Shown piece after piece: positions 18,212 to 27,329 of a stretch of 64,000 nt of DNA. Origin of the DNA: Aeromicrobium sp. Root236 (lineage in GTDB: Bacteria > Actinomycetota > Actinomycetes > Propionibacteriales > Nocardioidaceae); the NCBI RefSeq assembly GCF_001428805.1, contig NZ_LMIS01000001.1:3107075-3171074 (forward strand). Direction: 5' to 3'. Under the pieces are notes generated by a model. That model saw nothing but the letters and a program-made list of their open reading frames with translations. It did not search any database and had not been told where the DNA came from. Within the stretch, counting starts at the first letter, position 1; every line of letters begins with the position of its first letter. A program made the translations under genes and the position numbers.

Positions 18212-18250
18212 CTCACCGCTGCGTCTTCCGATGGGCGACTAGCTCACCGC
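18168..18250. repeat. Tandem 31-bp repeat array GATGGGCGACTAACTCACC, downstream set
   Basis: Copies begin at 18168, 18199 and 18230, exactly 31 bases apart, and are inverted relative to the first two elements at 17041-17092. A degenerate direct copy (GAGCGGTGCGTCAGTCGCCC) lies at 18136-18155 inside the preceding gene. The first copy and part of the second are translated as its C-terminus. The array ends next to the typA stop. Confidence 0.85.
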
Positions 18251-18265
18251 CCCAGCGGCGATGGG

Positions 18266-20131
18266 TTACTTCTTGCCGCGGTTGGCGCGGTTGCGCTCGG
18301 TGGCGTCGAGGATGATCTTGCGGATGCGCACGGCGGTCGGGGTGACCTCGACGCACTCGTCCTCACGGCAGAACTCCAGCGACTGCTCGAGCGACAGCTT
18401 GCGCGGCGGCACGAGCTTCTCGAACTCGTCGGCGTTCGAGCGGACGTTGGTCTGCTTCTTCTCACGGACGATGTTGATGTCCATGTCGTCCGACCGCGAG
18501 TTCTCGCCGACGATCATGCCCTCGTAGACCTCGGTCGCGGGCTCGATGAACAGCGTGCCGCGCTCCTGGATGTTGGTCATCGCGTACGACGTCGCAGCCC
18601 CGGCGCGGTCCGACACGAGCGAGCCCGAGGGGCGCGTCGAGATCTCGCCGGCCCACGGCTCGTACTTCTCGAACGTCTGGTGCGCGATGCCGGTGCCACG
18701 GGTGTCGGTGAGGAACTCCGTGCGGAAGCCGATCAGGCCACGCGCCGGGACGATGAACTCCATGCGGACCCAGCCGGTGCCGTGGTTGATCATCTGCTCC
18801 ATGCGGCCCTTGCGGACGGCGAGCAGCTGCGTGATCGCGCCGAGGTACTCCTCGGGGGCGTCGATCGTGAGGCGCTCCATCGGCTCGTGGATCTTGCCGT
18901 CGACCTCGCGGGTCACGACCTGCGGCTTGCCGACCGTGAGCTCGTAGCCCTCGCGACGCATCTGCTCGACCAGGATCGCCAGCGCGAGCTCGCCGCGGCC
19001 CTGGACCTCCCACGCGTCCGGGCGCTCGGTGTCGAGCACCTTGAGCGACACGTTGCCGATGAGCTCGCGGTCGAGGCGGTCCTTGACGAGCCGTGCGGTG
19101 ACCTTGGTGCCCTTCTCGCGACCGGCGAGCGGCGACGTGTTGGTGCCGATCGTCATCGAGATGGCCGGCTGGTCGACCGTGATGAGCGGCAGCGCAACGG
19201 GGTTCTCGGGATCGGCCAGCGTCTCGCCGATCGTGATGTCGGGGATGCCTGCGATGGCGACGATGTCGCCGGGTCCGGCGCTCTCACCGGGTACGCGCTC
19301 GAGCTCCTTGGTGACGAGCAGCTCGGTGATCTTGACCCGCTCGGTCGTGCCGTCGTGCTTCATCCACGCGACCTGGGCGCCCTTCTTGAGGGTGCCCTCG
19401 AAGACGCGGACCAGTGCGAGCCGGCCGAGGAACGGCGAGGCGTCGAGGTTGGTGACGTGCGCCTGCAGCGGCGCGCCCTCGGTGTACTCCGGAGCCGGTA
19501 CGGCGTCCATGATCGTCTGGAACAGCGGGATGAGGTTGTCGCTGTCGGGCATGCCGCCGTCCTCGGGCTGCGTCAGCGACGCCCGGCCCGCACGCGCGGA
19601 GGCGTAGACGACGGGGAAGTCGAGCGCGTCCTCGCTGGCGCCGTCCTCGAGCAGGTCGAGGAACAGCTCGTACGTCTCGTCGACGACCTCGGCGATGCGG
19701 GAGTCGGGGCGGTCGACCTTGTTGACGACCAGCACGACGGGCATGTGTGCGGCGAGGGCCTTGCGGAGCACGAAGCGGGTCTGGGGGAGCGGGCCCTCGG
19801 ACGCGTCGACCAGCAGGATGACCGCGTCGACCATCGACAGGCCGCGCTCGACCTCGCCACCGAAGTCGGCGTGGCCAGGGGTGTCGATGATGTTGATCGT
19901 GACGCCGCCGTCGGGCGCACCGGGACCGTTGTAGCGGACCGCGGTGTTCTTGGCGAGGATCGTGATGCCCTTCTCGCGCTCGAGGTCGCCGGAGTCCATG
20001 GCGCGCTCGGCCAGCTGGTGGTGCTCGTCGTAGTGGCCCTGCTGCTGCAGCATGGCGTCGACCAGCGTGGTCTTTCCGTGGTCGACGTGGGCGACGATTG
20101 CGACGTTGCGCAGGTCGGAGCGTGTGGGCAT
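18266..20131 (-). CDS. typA: Ribosome-associated GTPase TypA/BipA
   Basis: This is a translational GTPase that binds ribosomes and acts in stress and ribosome assembly. G-domain motifs are AHVDHGKTTL (G1), the switch region EREKGITI, DTPGHADFGGEV (G3), NKVDRPDSR (G4) and YASARAG (G5). EF-G-like domains II, III and V follow, and the TypA-specific C-terminal domain ends KKIILDATERNRANRGKK. Length is 621 residues, normal for the family. Start is ATG 20131. It is monocistronic and divergent from a MarR gene. Confidence 0.96.
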   Translation of the reverse strand: MPTRSDLRNVAIVAHVDHGKTTLVDAMLQQQGHYDEHHQLAERAMDSGDLEREKGITILAKNTAVRYNGPGAPDGGVTINIIDTPGHADFGGEVERGLSMVDAVILLVDASEGPLPQTRFVLRKALAAHMPVVLVVNKVDRPDSRIAEVVDETYELFLDLLEDGASEDALDFPVVYASARAGRASLTQPEDGGMPDSDNLIPLFQTIMDAVPAPEYTEGAPLQAHVTNLDASPFLGRLALVRVFEGTLKKGAQVAWMKHDGTTERVKITELLVTKELERVPGESAGPGDIVAIAGIPDITIGETLADPENPVALPLITVDQPAISMTIGTNTSPLAGREKGTKVTARLVKDRLDRELIGNVSLKVLDTERPDAWEVQGRGELALAILVEQMRREGYELTVGKPQVVTREVDGKIHEPMERLTIDAPEEYLGAITQLLAVRKGRMEQMINHGTGWVRMEFIVPARGLIGFRTEFLTDTRGTGIAHQTFEKYEPWAGEISTRPSGSLVSDRAGAATSYAMTNIQERGTLFIEPATEVYEGMIVGENSRSDDMDINIVREKKQTNVRSNADEFEKLVPPRKLSLEQSLEFCREDECVEVTPTAVRIRKIILDATERNRANRGKK

Positions 20132-20244
20132 GCGAAAAAAGTCCTATGCGTGGGGAATGCTCGAACACCTCGGAGCCTTGCCATTCTACGGGGGACGACC
20201 GCGTTGAGACGAATCGTGGTTACGCTCCGGTAGTTGATCGTTCA

Positions 20245-20276
20245 CAAACACTTCATTTGATCAAAGGTTGCGTTTG
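20245..20276. promoter_or_regulatory. 32-bp imperfect palindrome around TTTGATCAAA, candidate MarR operator
   Basis: Outer arms CAAAC/GTTTG and a perfect 10-bp core TTTGATCAAA (20256-20265) share one centre, 17 bases before the GTG of the MarR gene. The layout fits autorepression of the MarR-MFS operon. Confidence 0.5.
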
Positions 20277-20292
20277 CGTTAGGGTTTCTCGC

Positions 20293-20745
20293 GTGCCCAC
20301 ACCGGATGAGCTCTACGTCGCGCTCGAGGACTTCGTCATGCGTCTGATGACGCTGGCCGAGTCCGACGGCATGGACGCGATGGTCGAGCTCGACCTGTCG
20401 TTCTCACAGGCACGCATGTTGTTCCTGCTCGCCCACCAGGGTGAGCCCATGCCGATCCACGCGATCGCCACCAAGCTGGGCCTCTCCGACGCGGCGACCG
20501 GCCGCAACGTCGAGCAGTTGCTCAAGCTCGAGGTCGTGGAACGCCGGGAGAGTCCCGTCGACCGGCGAGTCAAGCTCGTCTCGCTCACCCCGGTCGGCGA
20601 GAAGCTCAGCACGCAACACATCGACTGCAAGCGAGAGTCGATCAAGGCCTTCACGGCGGACCTGCCCGAAGACCAGCGCGACAACCTGCATCGCGCGATC
20701 AGTGACATCCTCGCCGGCGACACCCTGCGCCGGCAGACCGACTAG
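20293..20745 (+). CDS. MarR-family transcriptional regulator
   Basis: This is a 150-residue winged-helix repressor. The HTH lies around MPIHAIATKLGLSDAATGRNVEQLLKLEVVERRESP, followed by the wing signature DRRVKLVSLTPVGEK. The GTG at 20293 (VPTPDELYVALEDF) is preferred: an upstream extension would be translated across the operator palindrome. The MFS gene starts 9 bases after its stop, so the pair is a typical self-regulated efflux operon responding to a small aromatic or drug ligand. Confidence 0.88.
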   Translation: MPTPDELYVALEDFVMRLMTLAESDGMDAMVELDLSFSQARMLFLLAHQGEPMPIHAIATKLGLSDAATGRNVEQLLKLEVVERRESPVDRRVKLVSLTPVGEKLSTQHIDCKRESIKAFTADLPEDQRDNLHRAISDILAGDTLRRQTD

Positions 20746-20754
20746 GAGATTCGT

Positions 20755-22365
20755 ATGACTTCCCCAACGGGACAGATCGACGACAGCGACAAGATCACCC
20801 CCGCGTTGCTCAAGATCGCGGGAGTGGTGGTGCTCGGCGCCATCATGTCGATCCTCGACGTCACGGTCGTCAACGTCGCTCTGCCGACGTTCCAGACCGA
20901 GCTGTCGGGCAGCGACGAGCCCCTGGCCTACTCGACAGTGGCCTGGACCGCGACGGCCTACATGCTCGCCCTCGCGGCGGTCATCCCGCTGACGGGGTGG
21001 GCCGCCGACCGGTTCGGCACCAAGCGCCTCTACATGACCGCGATCGCGTTGTTCACGATGGGCTCGCTGCTGTGCGCGACGGCGTGGAACATCGAGGCCC
21101 TCATCGGCTTCCGTGTCCTCCAGGGCCTCGGCGGCGGCATGCTGATGCCGCTCGGCATGACGATCATGACCAAGGCGGCGGGCCCGCACCGCATGGGCCG
21201 GCTCATGGCGATCCTCGGCATCCCGATGCTGCTCGGCCCGATCATGGGCCCGATCCTCGGTGGCGTCCTGATCGACGCCGCCTCGTGGCACTGGGTCTTC
21301 CTGATCAACCTGCCGATCGGCCTGGTCGGTCTGGTGTACGCCTGGCGGGTCCTGCCCAAGGACGCTCCTGAGCCGAGTGAGGCGCTCGACGTCGTCGGCA
21401 TGATCCTGCTCTCGCCGGGCCTGGCGTCGTTGCTCTACGGCGTCTCGTCGATTCCCGAGCAGGGCACCGTCGCTGCCACCAAGGTGCTGCTGCCGGCCAT
21501 CGTCGGCGTGCTCCTGATCGGGTCGTTCGTGTTCTGGTCGTTCAAGCCCAAGCACCCGTTGCTGGACCTGCGGCTGTTCAAGGATCGCAACCTCACGGTC
21601 TCGATCATCACGATGTTCCTGTTCGCCGGCGCGTTCTTCGGCGCGCTGCTCCTGGTGCCGACCTACTTCCAGCAGGTCGACGGCTACTCGGTCAAGAAGG
21701 CCGGTCTGCTCGTGGCCGCACAGGGCATCGGCGCCATGATCACGATGCCGGTCGCGGGTGCGCTCACCGACAAGATGCCGGTCGGCCGCATCGTCCCGTT
21801 CGGCTTCCTCGGCATCCTGATCGGCATGTTCGGACTGACCCAGAGCACCGACGTCGGCACGTCCGACTGGACGATCATGGGCTGGCTGTTCATCACCGGC
21901 CTCGGCATGGGCGCGACGATGATGCCGCTGTTCACGTCGGCGCTCAAGACGCTCAAGGCTGCTGACGTGGCCCGGGGCTCGACGCTGCTCAACGTGACGC
22001 AGCAGGTCGCGAGCGCGACCGGCATCGCGACGATCTCGGTCGTCCTGACCAACGCCATGAAGAGCGGCGACATCCTCGCCGGGTCCGACAAGCTCCCGGG
22101 CATCGACGGGGGGCTGACTGCGGCGCAGCTGGCCTCCAGCTCGCACACCGAGCGCGGTGCGAAGCTGAAGGACTTGCTGGACGTCTCGCAGGCGACGCTG
22201 GACAAGGGCTTCCACGACCTGGCCGACGCGTTCCAGTCGTCCTACTGGGTGGCTTTCGCCGTGCTCCTCGCGACGTTGATCCCGGTCTACTTCCTGCCGC
22301 GCAAGCGCGAGCCCGTGCACCTGCTCGACGACGAGGAAGGCGCAGCGCCGGTCATCATGCACTGA
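20755..22365 (+). CDS. DHA2-family (EmrB/QacA) MFS drug:H+ antiporter
   Basis: This 536-residue efflux pump has about 14 predicted helices. The family N-terminus IMSILDVTVVNVALPTFQ carries motif D1 (LDxTVVNVALP). Motif A-like GWAADRFGTKRLY, the motif C-like stretch GIPMLLGPIMGPILGGVL and LINLPIGLVGLVYAWRVLP are present. The tail is cytoplasmic and acidic (LDDEEGAAP). It is preceded by AGGAG and cotranscribed with the MarR gene that probably controls it. Confidence 0.93.
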   Translation: MTSPTGQIDDSDKITPALLKIAGVVVLGAIMSILDVTVVNVALPTFQTELSGSDEPLAYSTVAWTATAYMLALAAVIPLTGWAADRFGTKRLYMTAIALFTMGSLLCATAWNIEALIGFRVLQGLGGGMLMPLGMTIMTKAAGPHRMGRLMAILGIPMLLGPIMGPILGGVLIDAASWHWVFLINLPIGLVGLVYAWRVLPKDAPEPSEALDVVGMILLSPGLASLLYGVSSIPEQGTVAATKVLLPAIVGVLLIGSFVFWSFKPKHPLLDLRLFKDRNLTVSIITMFLFAGAFFGALLLVPTYFQQVDGYSVKKAGLLVAAQGIGAMITMPVAGALTDKMPVGRIVPFGFLGILIGMFGLTQSTDVGTSDWTIMGWLFITGLGMGATMMPLFTSALKTLKAADVARGSTLLNVTQQVASATGIATISVVLTNAMKSGDILAGSDKLPGIDGGLTAAQLASSSHTERGAKLKDLLDVSQATLDKGFHDLADAFQSSYWVAFAVLLATLIPVYFLPRKREPVHLLDDEEGAAPVIMH

Positions 22366-22378
22366 CGCAGTTTGCGCT

Positions 22379-22397
22379 GGTTGAGCTTGTCGAAACC
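22379..22397. repeat. Dispersed repeat GGTTGAGCTTGTCGAAACC
   Basis: This 19-base element occurs again without any change at 26545-26563. Related forms occur at 23426-23444 and 33979-34012. Here it lies just after the MFS stop. Confidence 0.8.
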
Positions 22398-22402
22398 ACG
22401 GA

Positions 22403-22429
22403 CGGCCTCACCGGCACCCGGTGGGGCCG
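22403..22429. terminator. Hairpin between convergent MFS and SDR genes
   Basis: CGGCCTCACCGG and CCGGTGGGGCCG form a 12-bp stem with one G-U pair around a CAC loop, followed by TTCGTCATT. Its position suggests a terminator serving the MFS operon, possibly both directions. Confidence 0.6.
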
Positions 22430-22433
22430 TTCG

Positions 22434-23168
22434 TCATTCCCGGTGCACCTTGTGGGCCGCCGCTTGGGCGATCGGCTTGAGCACCATGAGGTCGACGTTG
22501 ACGTGCTGCGGCCGGGTCGCCACCCAGACGATCGCGTCGGCGATGTCCTCGGCGACGAGCGGCTCGCGGACGCCGGCGTAGATCGCGTCGGCCTTGGCCT
22601 GGTCGCCGCCGAACCGGTTGAGCGAGAACTCGTCGGTGCGCACCATGCCCGGGGCAATCTCGGTGACGCGTACGGGCTGGCCGTTGAGCTCGAGCCTCAG
22701 CGTCTCGGTCATGGCGGTGACACCGTGCTTCGCCGCGGTGTAGCCGCCACCGCCCTCGTACGTGATGTGGCCGGCCGTCGAGCCGAGGTTGATCAGGGTG
22801 CCGGCGCCGCTGGCGACGAGCGCGGGCAGCAGTGCGCGGGTCACCAGCAGCGTGCCGATGACGTTGACCTCGTACATGCGGCGCCAGTCGTCGGCGTTGC
22901 TGACGGCGACGTGGTCGGTGCCGACGGCACCACCGGCGTTGTTGAGCAGGAGGTCGAGCGTCGGCCCGACGGCCTCGGCGAGAGCGGCGACCTGCGCCTC
23001 ATCGGTCACGTCGCACGTGATCGCGGTGCCGCCGATCTCGCCGGCGAGGGCCTCGATGCGCTCGGTGCGGCGGGCGACGCAGAAGACGTGGAATCCGGCC
23101 TGGGCAAGGGCGCGGGCGGTGGCGGCGCCGATGCCGCTGCTGGCCCCGGTGACGACGGCGTTGGGCAT
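22434..23168 (-). CDS. Short-chain dehydrogenase/reductase
   Basis: This is an NAD(P)-dependent oxidoreductase of the classical SDR type, 244 residues. The Rossmann glycine motif is GASSGIGAAT (near residue 8), the structural motif is NNAGGA, the catalytic Ser is in NLGSTAGHI and the catalytic YxxxK is YTAAKHG. The C-terminal VTEIAPGMVRTDEFSLNRF and GVREPLVAEDIADAIVWVATRP resemble the YdfG-like 3-hydroxy acid dehydrogenases. The ATG at 23168 is preferred over longer in-frame starts because the Rossmann strand begins immediately after it. The substrate is not known. It is divergent from mshA. Confidence 0.9.
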   Translation of the reverse strand: MPNAVVTGASSGIGAATARALAQAGFHVFCVARRTERIEALAGEIGGTAITCDVTDEAQVAALAEAVGPTLDLLLNNAGGAVGTDHVAVSNADDWRRMYEVNVIGTLLVTRALLPALVASGAGTLINLGSTAGHITYEGGGGYTAAKHGVTAMTETLRLELNGQPVRVTEIAPGMVRTDEFSLNRFGGDQAKADAIYAGVREPLVAEDIADAIVWVATRPQHVNVDLMVLKPIAQAAAHKVHRE

Positions 23169-23246
23169 GGCGTCATCGTGCCAGACGGCCGCAGCCGTAC
23201 GGGCTGGGCACCGGGTGAGACGATGGAGCCGAAAGGCGGCTGATCG

Positions 23247-24527
23247 ATGCTCAAGCGGATCGCGATGCTCTCGGCGCACACGTCGCCACTCGAGCAGCCC
23301 GGCGACGGTGACGCCGGCGGCATGAACGTCTACGTCCTCGAGCTCTCCCGCCAGCTGGCATCCCGCGGCATCGAGGTCGAGATCTTCACCCGGGCCACCT
23401 CTCGCCACCAGCCCCAGCTCGTCGACCTTTCGACGAGCTCAAGGGGCAATGGCGGCATCCTCGTGCACCACGTCCCCGCCGGACCGTTCGAGGGCCTGCA
23501 GAAGAACGACCTGCCGTCGCAGCTGTGCTCGTTCGTCCGCGACGTCCTCCGGGCCGAGGTCGAGCGCGAGCCCGGGCACTTCGACCTCGTGCACTCGCAC
23601 TACTGGCTGTCCGGCCAGGTCGGCACGGTCGCGCGCGAGCGCTGGAACGTGCCGCTGGTCCACACGATGCACACGATGGCAAAGGTCAAGAACGCCATGC
23701 TCGCCGACGGCGACGACGCGGAGCCGATCGGGCGCATCTACGGCGAGGAGGAGATCGTCCGGCTCGCCGACCGGCTCATCGCCAACACGATGGAGGAGCG
23801 CCGCGAGCTCATCGAGCTCTACGACGCGGAGCCCGAGCACGTCGCCGTGGTGCATCCCGGCGTCGACCTCGAGGTCTTCCGCGCCGGGCGCCAGGCCGAG
23901 GCGCGATCGCTCCTCGGCATCCCCGACGACGCAGCACTGCTGCTGTTCGCCGGCCGGATCCAGCCCCTCAAGGCGCCCGACGTCGTCCTCGAGGCGGCGG
24001 CCCGCATGCTGCACGACGACCCGGCCCTGCGCGAGCGCCTCGTCGTCGCGATCGTCGGCGGCGCGTCAGGGTCGGGCCTCGACCGGCCGACGGCGCTGAC
24101 CGACCTCGCCGCTCGGTTGGGCATTCAGGACGTCGTCCGGTTCGTCCCCACGGTCGCGCAGCCGGAGCTCGCCGACTGGTATGCCGCGGCATCCGTTGTC
24201 TGCGTGCCGTCGCACAACGAGTCGTTCGGCCTCGTCGCGATCGAGGCCCAGGCGTGCGGCACGCCGGTCGTGGCGGCGCGCGTCGGCGGCCTGTCGACGG
24301 CGGTGTCGGACGGGGTCTCCGGCGTGCTCGTCGACGGCCACGACCCGCGTGACTACGCCGCGGCCCTGCACCCCCTGCTGACCGATCCCGAGCTGCGCGA
24401 CGCGATGAGCCACAAGGCCGTACGCCACGCGGAGAGCTTCGGGTGGGACGTGACCGCGGACCGTACGCTCAAGGTCTATGCCGAGGCCATCGAGTGGCAC
24501 CGCACGCACGTGGAGAAGAACGCATGA
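23247..24527 (+). CDS. mshA: D-inositol-3-phosphate glycosyltransferase (mycothiol synthesis)
   Basis: MshA links UDP-GlcNAc to inositol-3-phosphate, the first step of mycothiol synthesis. The GT4 family layout is clear: [20 protein letters not shown] at the N-terminus, [62 protein letters not shown] and the C-terminal [20 protein letters not shown] motif. Length is 426 residues. Residues about 60-66 (LSTSSRG) are encoded by a dispersed repeat. Its stop overlaps the following YbjN gene, and the mshA-YbjN-gpmA-senX3/regX3 neighbourhood matches other Actinobacteria. Confidence 0.95.
   Translation: MLKRIAMLSAHTSPLEQPGDGDAGGMNVYVLELSRQLASRGIEVEIFTRATSRHQPQLVDLSTSSRGNGGILVHHVPAGPFEGLQKNDLPSQLCSFVRDVLRAEVEREPGHFDLVHSHYWLSGQVGTVARERWNVPLVHTMHTMAKVKNAMLADGDDAEPIGRIYGEEEIVRLADRLIANTMEERRELIELYDAEPEHVAVVHPGVDLEVFRAGRQAEARSLLGIPDDAALLLFAGRIQPLKAPDVVLEAAARMLHDDPALRERLVVAIVGGASGSGLDRPTALTDLAARLGIQDVVRFVPTVAQPELADWYAAASVVCVPSHNESFGLVAIEAQACGTPVVAARVGGLSTAVSDGVSGVLVDGHDPRDYAAALHPLLTDPELRDAMSHKAVRHAESFGWDVTADRTLKVYAEAIEWHRTHVEKNA
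23426..23444. repeat. Intragenic copy of the TTTCGAC(A/G)AGCTCAA repeat inside mshA
   Basis: CCTTTCGACGAGCTCAAGG shares the 15-base core of the GGTTTCGACAAGCTCAACC element (reverse complement of the copies at 22379 and 26545). It lies in frame within a variable loop of MshA and adds no stop. Confidence 0.65.
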
Positions 24528-25009
24528 CTGAGACACGCCAGACGATCATGGAGTCGCTCGAGGCGGCGGAGCTGGAGTTCACCGAGCACCGGCCCGGTGT
24601 CTTCGAGGTCACCCTGCCGGGGGAGCGCAAGCTGCAGACGACGTGCCGGCTCGAGATCGGCAAGCATGCGCTCGGCATCCACGCGTTCGTGTGCCGCAAC
24701 CCCGACGAGAACCACGAGACCGTCTACAGGTGGCTGCTGGAGCGCAACCTCAAGATGTTCGGCGTCGCGTTCGCGGTCGACTCGGCCGGCGACATCTACC
24801 TCGACGGCCGGCTGCCGTTGCACGCTGTGACGACCGACGAGGTCGACCGCCTGCTCGGTGCCGTCCTGACGTACGCCGACGAGTCGTTCAACACGATTCT
24901 CGAGCTGGGCTTCGCATCCTCCATCCGCAAGGAGTGGGAGTGGCGCGAGTCGCGCGGCGAGTCGACCCGCAACCTCGAGGCGTTCAAGCACCTCAAGCCG
25001 TCGAGCTGA
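24524..25009 (+). CDS. YbjN domain-containing protein
   Basis: This is a 161-residue protein of the YbjN/type III secretion chaperone-like fold, whose molecular function is not established. Conserved segments are [40 protein letters not shown] and [26 protein letters not shown] 24524 overlaps the mshA stop (ATGA), so it is made with MshA. The same pairing occurs in mycobacteria (Rv0486-Rv0487). The last 17 bases overlap the convergent hydrolase. Confidence 0.88.
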   Translation: MTETRQTIMESLEAAELEFTEHRPGVFEVTLPGERKLQTTCRLEIGKHALGIHAFVCRNPDENHETVYRWLLERNLKMFGVAFAVDSAGDIYLDGRLPLHAVTTDEVDRLLGAVLTYADESFNTILELGFASSIRKEWEWRESRGESTRNLEAFKHLKPSS

Positions 25010-25802
25010 TCACCGCGTCGATCCAGGCACCGAGCGCTGCAGCGCACAGCTCGGGCTGCTCGTGGTGCGGGTTGTGGCCCGCCCCGTCCGCCACGAGGTA
25101 GGTCGCGCGCGGATAGGACGGAGTCATCGCCAGCGCGTCGGCGAAGCCGACGACGGGGTCCTGACGGCCGAGGATGAACGTCACCGGCCGCTCGTACGTC
25201 GTGAACCGCGACTCGGGACGCACCGAGAGCTCGTAGGCCGCGGTGATGCGGCCGATGGCGCCGGCGTCGCCCAGGCGAGTGCCGGGCGCGACCTCGTCGA
25301 GGTAGAGCTGCCAGTGCTGCCTCGTCTGGCGGAACGTGAACTCCGCGAAGTCGCGCCGGTCGTCGTCGGTGCCTCCGTCGAGCGGCTCGACGTCGATCGG
25401 GACGAGAGCCGGGACGTCACGCCGCGCATGGTCGGCGATGATCAGCGGTGCGATGAGCGCCATGCCGGCGACCCGCGACGGCTCGCGCCCTGTCAGTGCA
25501 CGGGCGATGCCGCCGCCGAACGAGTTGCCCACCACGGCGTACGGCTCATCGCCGAGCACGTCGTCGAGGAACGCCGCGACCCGGTCCACGACGTCGTCCG
25601 AGGACGAGATCCCGTCGCCGCTGCTCAGTCCGTGGGCCGGCAGGTCGAGGTGGAGCCGGCGGAGGCCGGGTCGTTCCGCGAGCACCGACTCGGTGAAACG
25701 GCTGATCAGGCGGCGATCGCCCATGAGTCCGTGCAGCATGACGACCGGCAGGCCGTCGCCGCGCTCGGTCCAGTCGATGCCGGTGGGTTCGTGTCGGGGC
25801 AT
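24993..25802 (-). CDS. Alpha/beta-hydrolase
   Basis: This is a 269-residue esterase- or lipase-like hydrolase. The oxyanion-hole region is VVMLHGLMGDRR, the nucleophile elbow is VGNSFGGG (Ser), the acid is probably in LGRQDPVVG and the catalytic His is in GAGHNPHHE. There is no signal peptide, so it is cytoplasmic. The substrate cannot be read from the sequence. Its 3' end overlaps the YbjN gene on the opposite strand by 17 bases. Confidence 0.88.
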   Translation of the reverse strand: MPRHEPTGIDWTERGDGLPVVMLHGLMGDRRLISRFTESVLAERPGLRRLHLDLPAHGLSSGDGISSSDDVVDRVAAFLDDVLGDEPYAVVGNSFGGGIARALTGREPSRVAGMALIAPLIIADHARRDVPALVPIDVEPLDGGTDDDRRDFAEFTFRQTRQHWQLYLDEVAPGTRLGDAGAIGRITAAYELSVRPESRFTTYERPVTFILGRQDPVVGFADALAMTPSYPRATYLVADGAGHNPHHEQPELCAAALGAWIDAVISSTA

Positions 25803-25857
25803 GTGTCGAACCTAGACGGGCTGAGCCGCGCTTTCGGGATCGCGTAGCGTGGCGGGC

Positions 25858-26550
25858 GTGAAGGTCTTGGTCTTCGCCGACATCACGGACCCGTGGTCCT
25901 ACATCGGTGCCACTCGCTTCGAGCGGGCTGCCGCGATGTTCTCGATCCTGACCGGCGAGCCCGTCGAGCTGACCTACCGGGCGTTCCAGCTCGACCCGGA
26001 CGCGCCCAACGACGGCCGGCTCCTGATGGACGTCAATGCCGACGAGCTCGGTGGCGCAGACAAGGCCGAGCTCATCAACGTCCAGGTCACTGCCGCTGCC
26101 AAGATCACCGGCATCGACCTCAACTTCGACGAGGCCGTGCGCGCCAACTCGTTCGATGCCTGGCGGTTGCTGACCTGGGCCGACGAGGCCGGTCCCGGGT
26201 TCCAGCGCGACCTGCTGCACCAGCTGTGGCGGGCACACTTCCTCGAGGGTGCCGACATCGGCGACCCGTTCGCGCTCGCCACCCGGGCGGCGCTCGTCGG
26301 CCTCGAGCTCGAGACCGCCGAGGCGCTGCTCGCCAGCACCGAGTACGCCGACGAGGTCCGCACGCAGGTCTCGACGGGCGAGGCGATCGGGGTCACCCAG
26401 CTGCCGTACGTCGTGATCGAGCAGCAGTGGACGCTGTCGGGCATCCACTCGCAGAACGACTACGTGCAGGCGCTCCACCAGATCTACGGCGAGTGGAAGG
26501 CTGCTGAAGGTCCCGACGAGCCCCCCACCGACGAGCCCCCCGCCGGTTGA
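25858..26550 (+). CDS. DsbA-family (FrnE-like) thioredoxin-fold protein lacking CxxC
   Basis: The thioredoxin-like/DsbA fold is indicated by the N-terminal strand [16 protein letters not shown] and the cis-Pro loop [14 protein letters not shown]. Where DsbA has CPxC this protein has DPWS, so it cannot do thiol-disulfide exchange through that site; it may resemble 2-hydroxychromene-carboxylate isomerase or FrnE-like enzymes that use other chemistry. GTG 25858 gives the family N-terminus; a GTG three codons earlier is possible. The stop codon TGA lies inside a dispersed repeat (GGTTGAGCTTGTCGAAACC), and the Pro-rich tail before it may be degenerate. Confidence 0.8.
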   Translation: MKVLVFADITDPWSYIGATRFERAAAMFSILTGEPVELTYRAFQLDPDAPNDGRLLMDVNADELGGADKAELINVQVTAAAKITGIDLNFDEAVRANSFDAWRLLTWADEAGPGFQRDLLHQLWRAHFLEGADIGDPFALATRAALVGLELETAEALLASTEYADEVRTQVSTGEAIGVTQLPYVVIEQQWTLSGIHSQNDYVQALHQIYGEWKAAEGPDEPPTDEPPAG

Positions 26551-26563
26551 GCTTGTCGAAACC
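26545..26563. repeat. Dispersed repeat GGTTGAGCTTGTCGAAACC, overlapping a stop codon
   Basis: This is identical to the copy at 22379-22397. Its TGA is the stop of the DsbA-like gene and it ends 15 bases before the gpmA ATG. Confidence 0.8.
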
Positions 26564-26578
26564 AATAGGCTCGTGGCC

Positions 26579-27322
26579 ATGAGCACCCTGATCCTCCTGC
26601 GCCACGGTCACAGCGAGTGGAACGCCAAGAACCTGTTCACCGGCTGGGTCGACGTCGACCTCAACGAGCAGGGCCTCGCCGAGGCTTCCCGCGGCGCCGA
26701 GCTGCTGGCCGATGCCGGCCTTGCGCCCGACGTGCTGCACACCTCGCTGCTGCGACGCGCGATCCGTACGGCCGAGATCGTGCTCAACGGCATCGACCGG
26801 CACTGGATCCCCGTACGCCGCTCGTGGCGGCTCAACGAGCGTCACTACGGTGCGCTGCAGGGCAAGGACAAGAAGGAGACGCTCGAGGAGTTCGGCGAGG
26901 AGCAGTTCATGCTGTGGCGCCGCTCGTACGACGTCCCGCCGCCGGCGATCGAGGACGACTCGGAGTTCAGCCAGACCTCCGACGCCCGCTACGCCGGGCT
27001 GCCCGACGAGCTGCTGCCGCGCACCGAGGCGCTCGCCAACGTCATCGACCGGCTGCTGCCCTACTGGTACGACTCGATCGTCCCCGACCTGCTCGCCGAC
27101 CGGGTCGTCCTCGTGACGGCGCACGGCAACTCGCTGCGCGCGCTCGTCAAGCACCTCGACGGGCTCAGCGAGGAGGCAGTCGTCGGCCTCAACATCCCCA
27201 CGGGCATCCCGCTGGTCTACGAGCTCGACGACAACCTCAAGCCGACAGTCAAGGGCGGGGTCTACCTCGACCCCGACGCCGCAGCCGACGCGATCGCCGC
27301 AGTCGCCAACCAGGGTCGCTGA
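26579..27322 (+). CDS. gpmA: 2,3-bisphosphoglycerate-dependent phosphoglycerate mutase
   Basis: This glycolytic enzyme interconverts 3- and 2-phosphoglycerate. The phosphohistidine signature is [10 protein letters not shown] near the N-terminus (His and Arg of RHG). Other family blocks are [41 protein letters not shown] and the second catalytic His in [15 protein letters not shown]. Length is 247 residues. ATG 26579 is preferred over a GTG two codons earlier. It lies between the mshA cluster and regX3, the same neighbourhood as mycobacterial gpm1. Only seven bases separate it from the convergent regX3. Confidence 0.95.
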   Translation: MSTLILLRHGHSEWNAKNLFTGWVDVDLNEQGLAEASRGAELLADAGLAPDVLHTSLLRRAIRTAEIVLNGIDRHWIPVRRSWRLNERHYGALQGKDKKETLEEFGEEQFMLWRRSYDVPPPAIEDDSEFSQTSDARYAGLPDELLPRTEALANVIDRLLPYWYDSIVPDLLADRVVLVTAHGNSLRALVKHLDGLSEEAVVGLNIPTGIPLVYELDDNLKPTVKGGVYLDPDAAADAIAAVANQGR

Positions 27323-27329
27323 ACCGGGC

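Noticed and set aside
17041..18250. CRISPR array at the 31-bp tandem repeats
   Set aside because: Only three adjoining units with almost no unique spacer and no cas genes; the same element is found in scattered inverted copies.
20404..22362. 652-codon minus-strand ORF opposite the MFS transporter
   Set aside because: Low-complexity His/Arg/Asp composition, no motif, and full overlap with a clear transporter gene.
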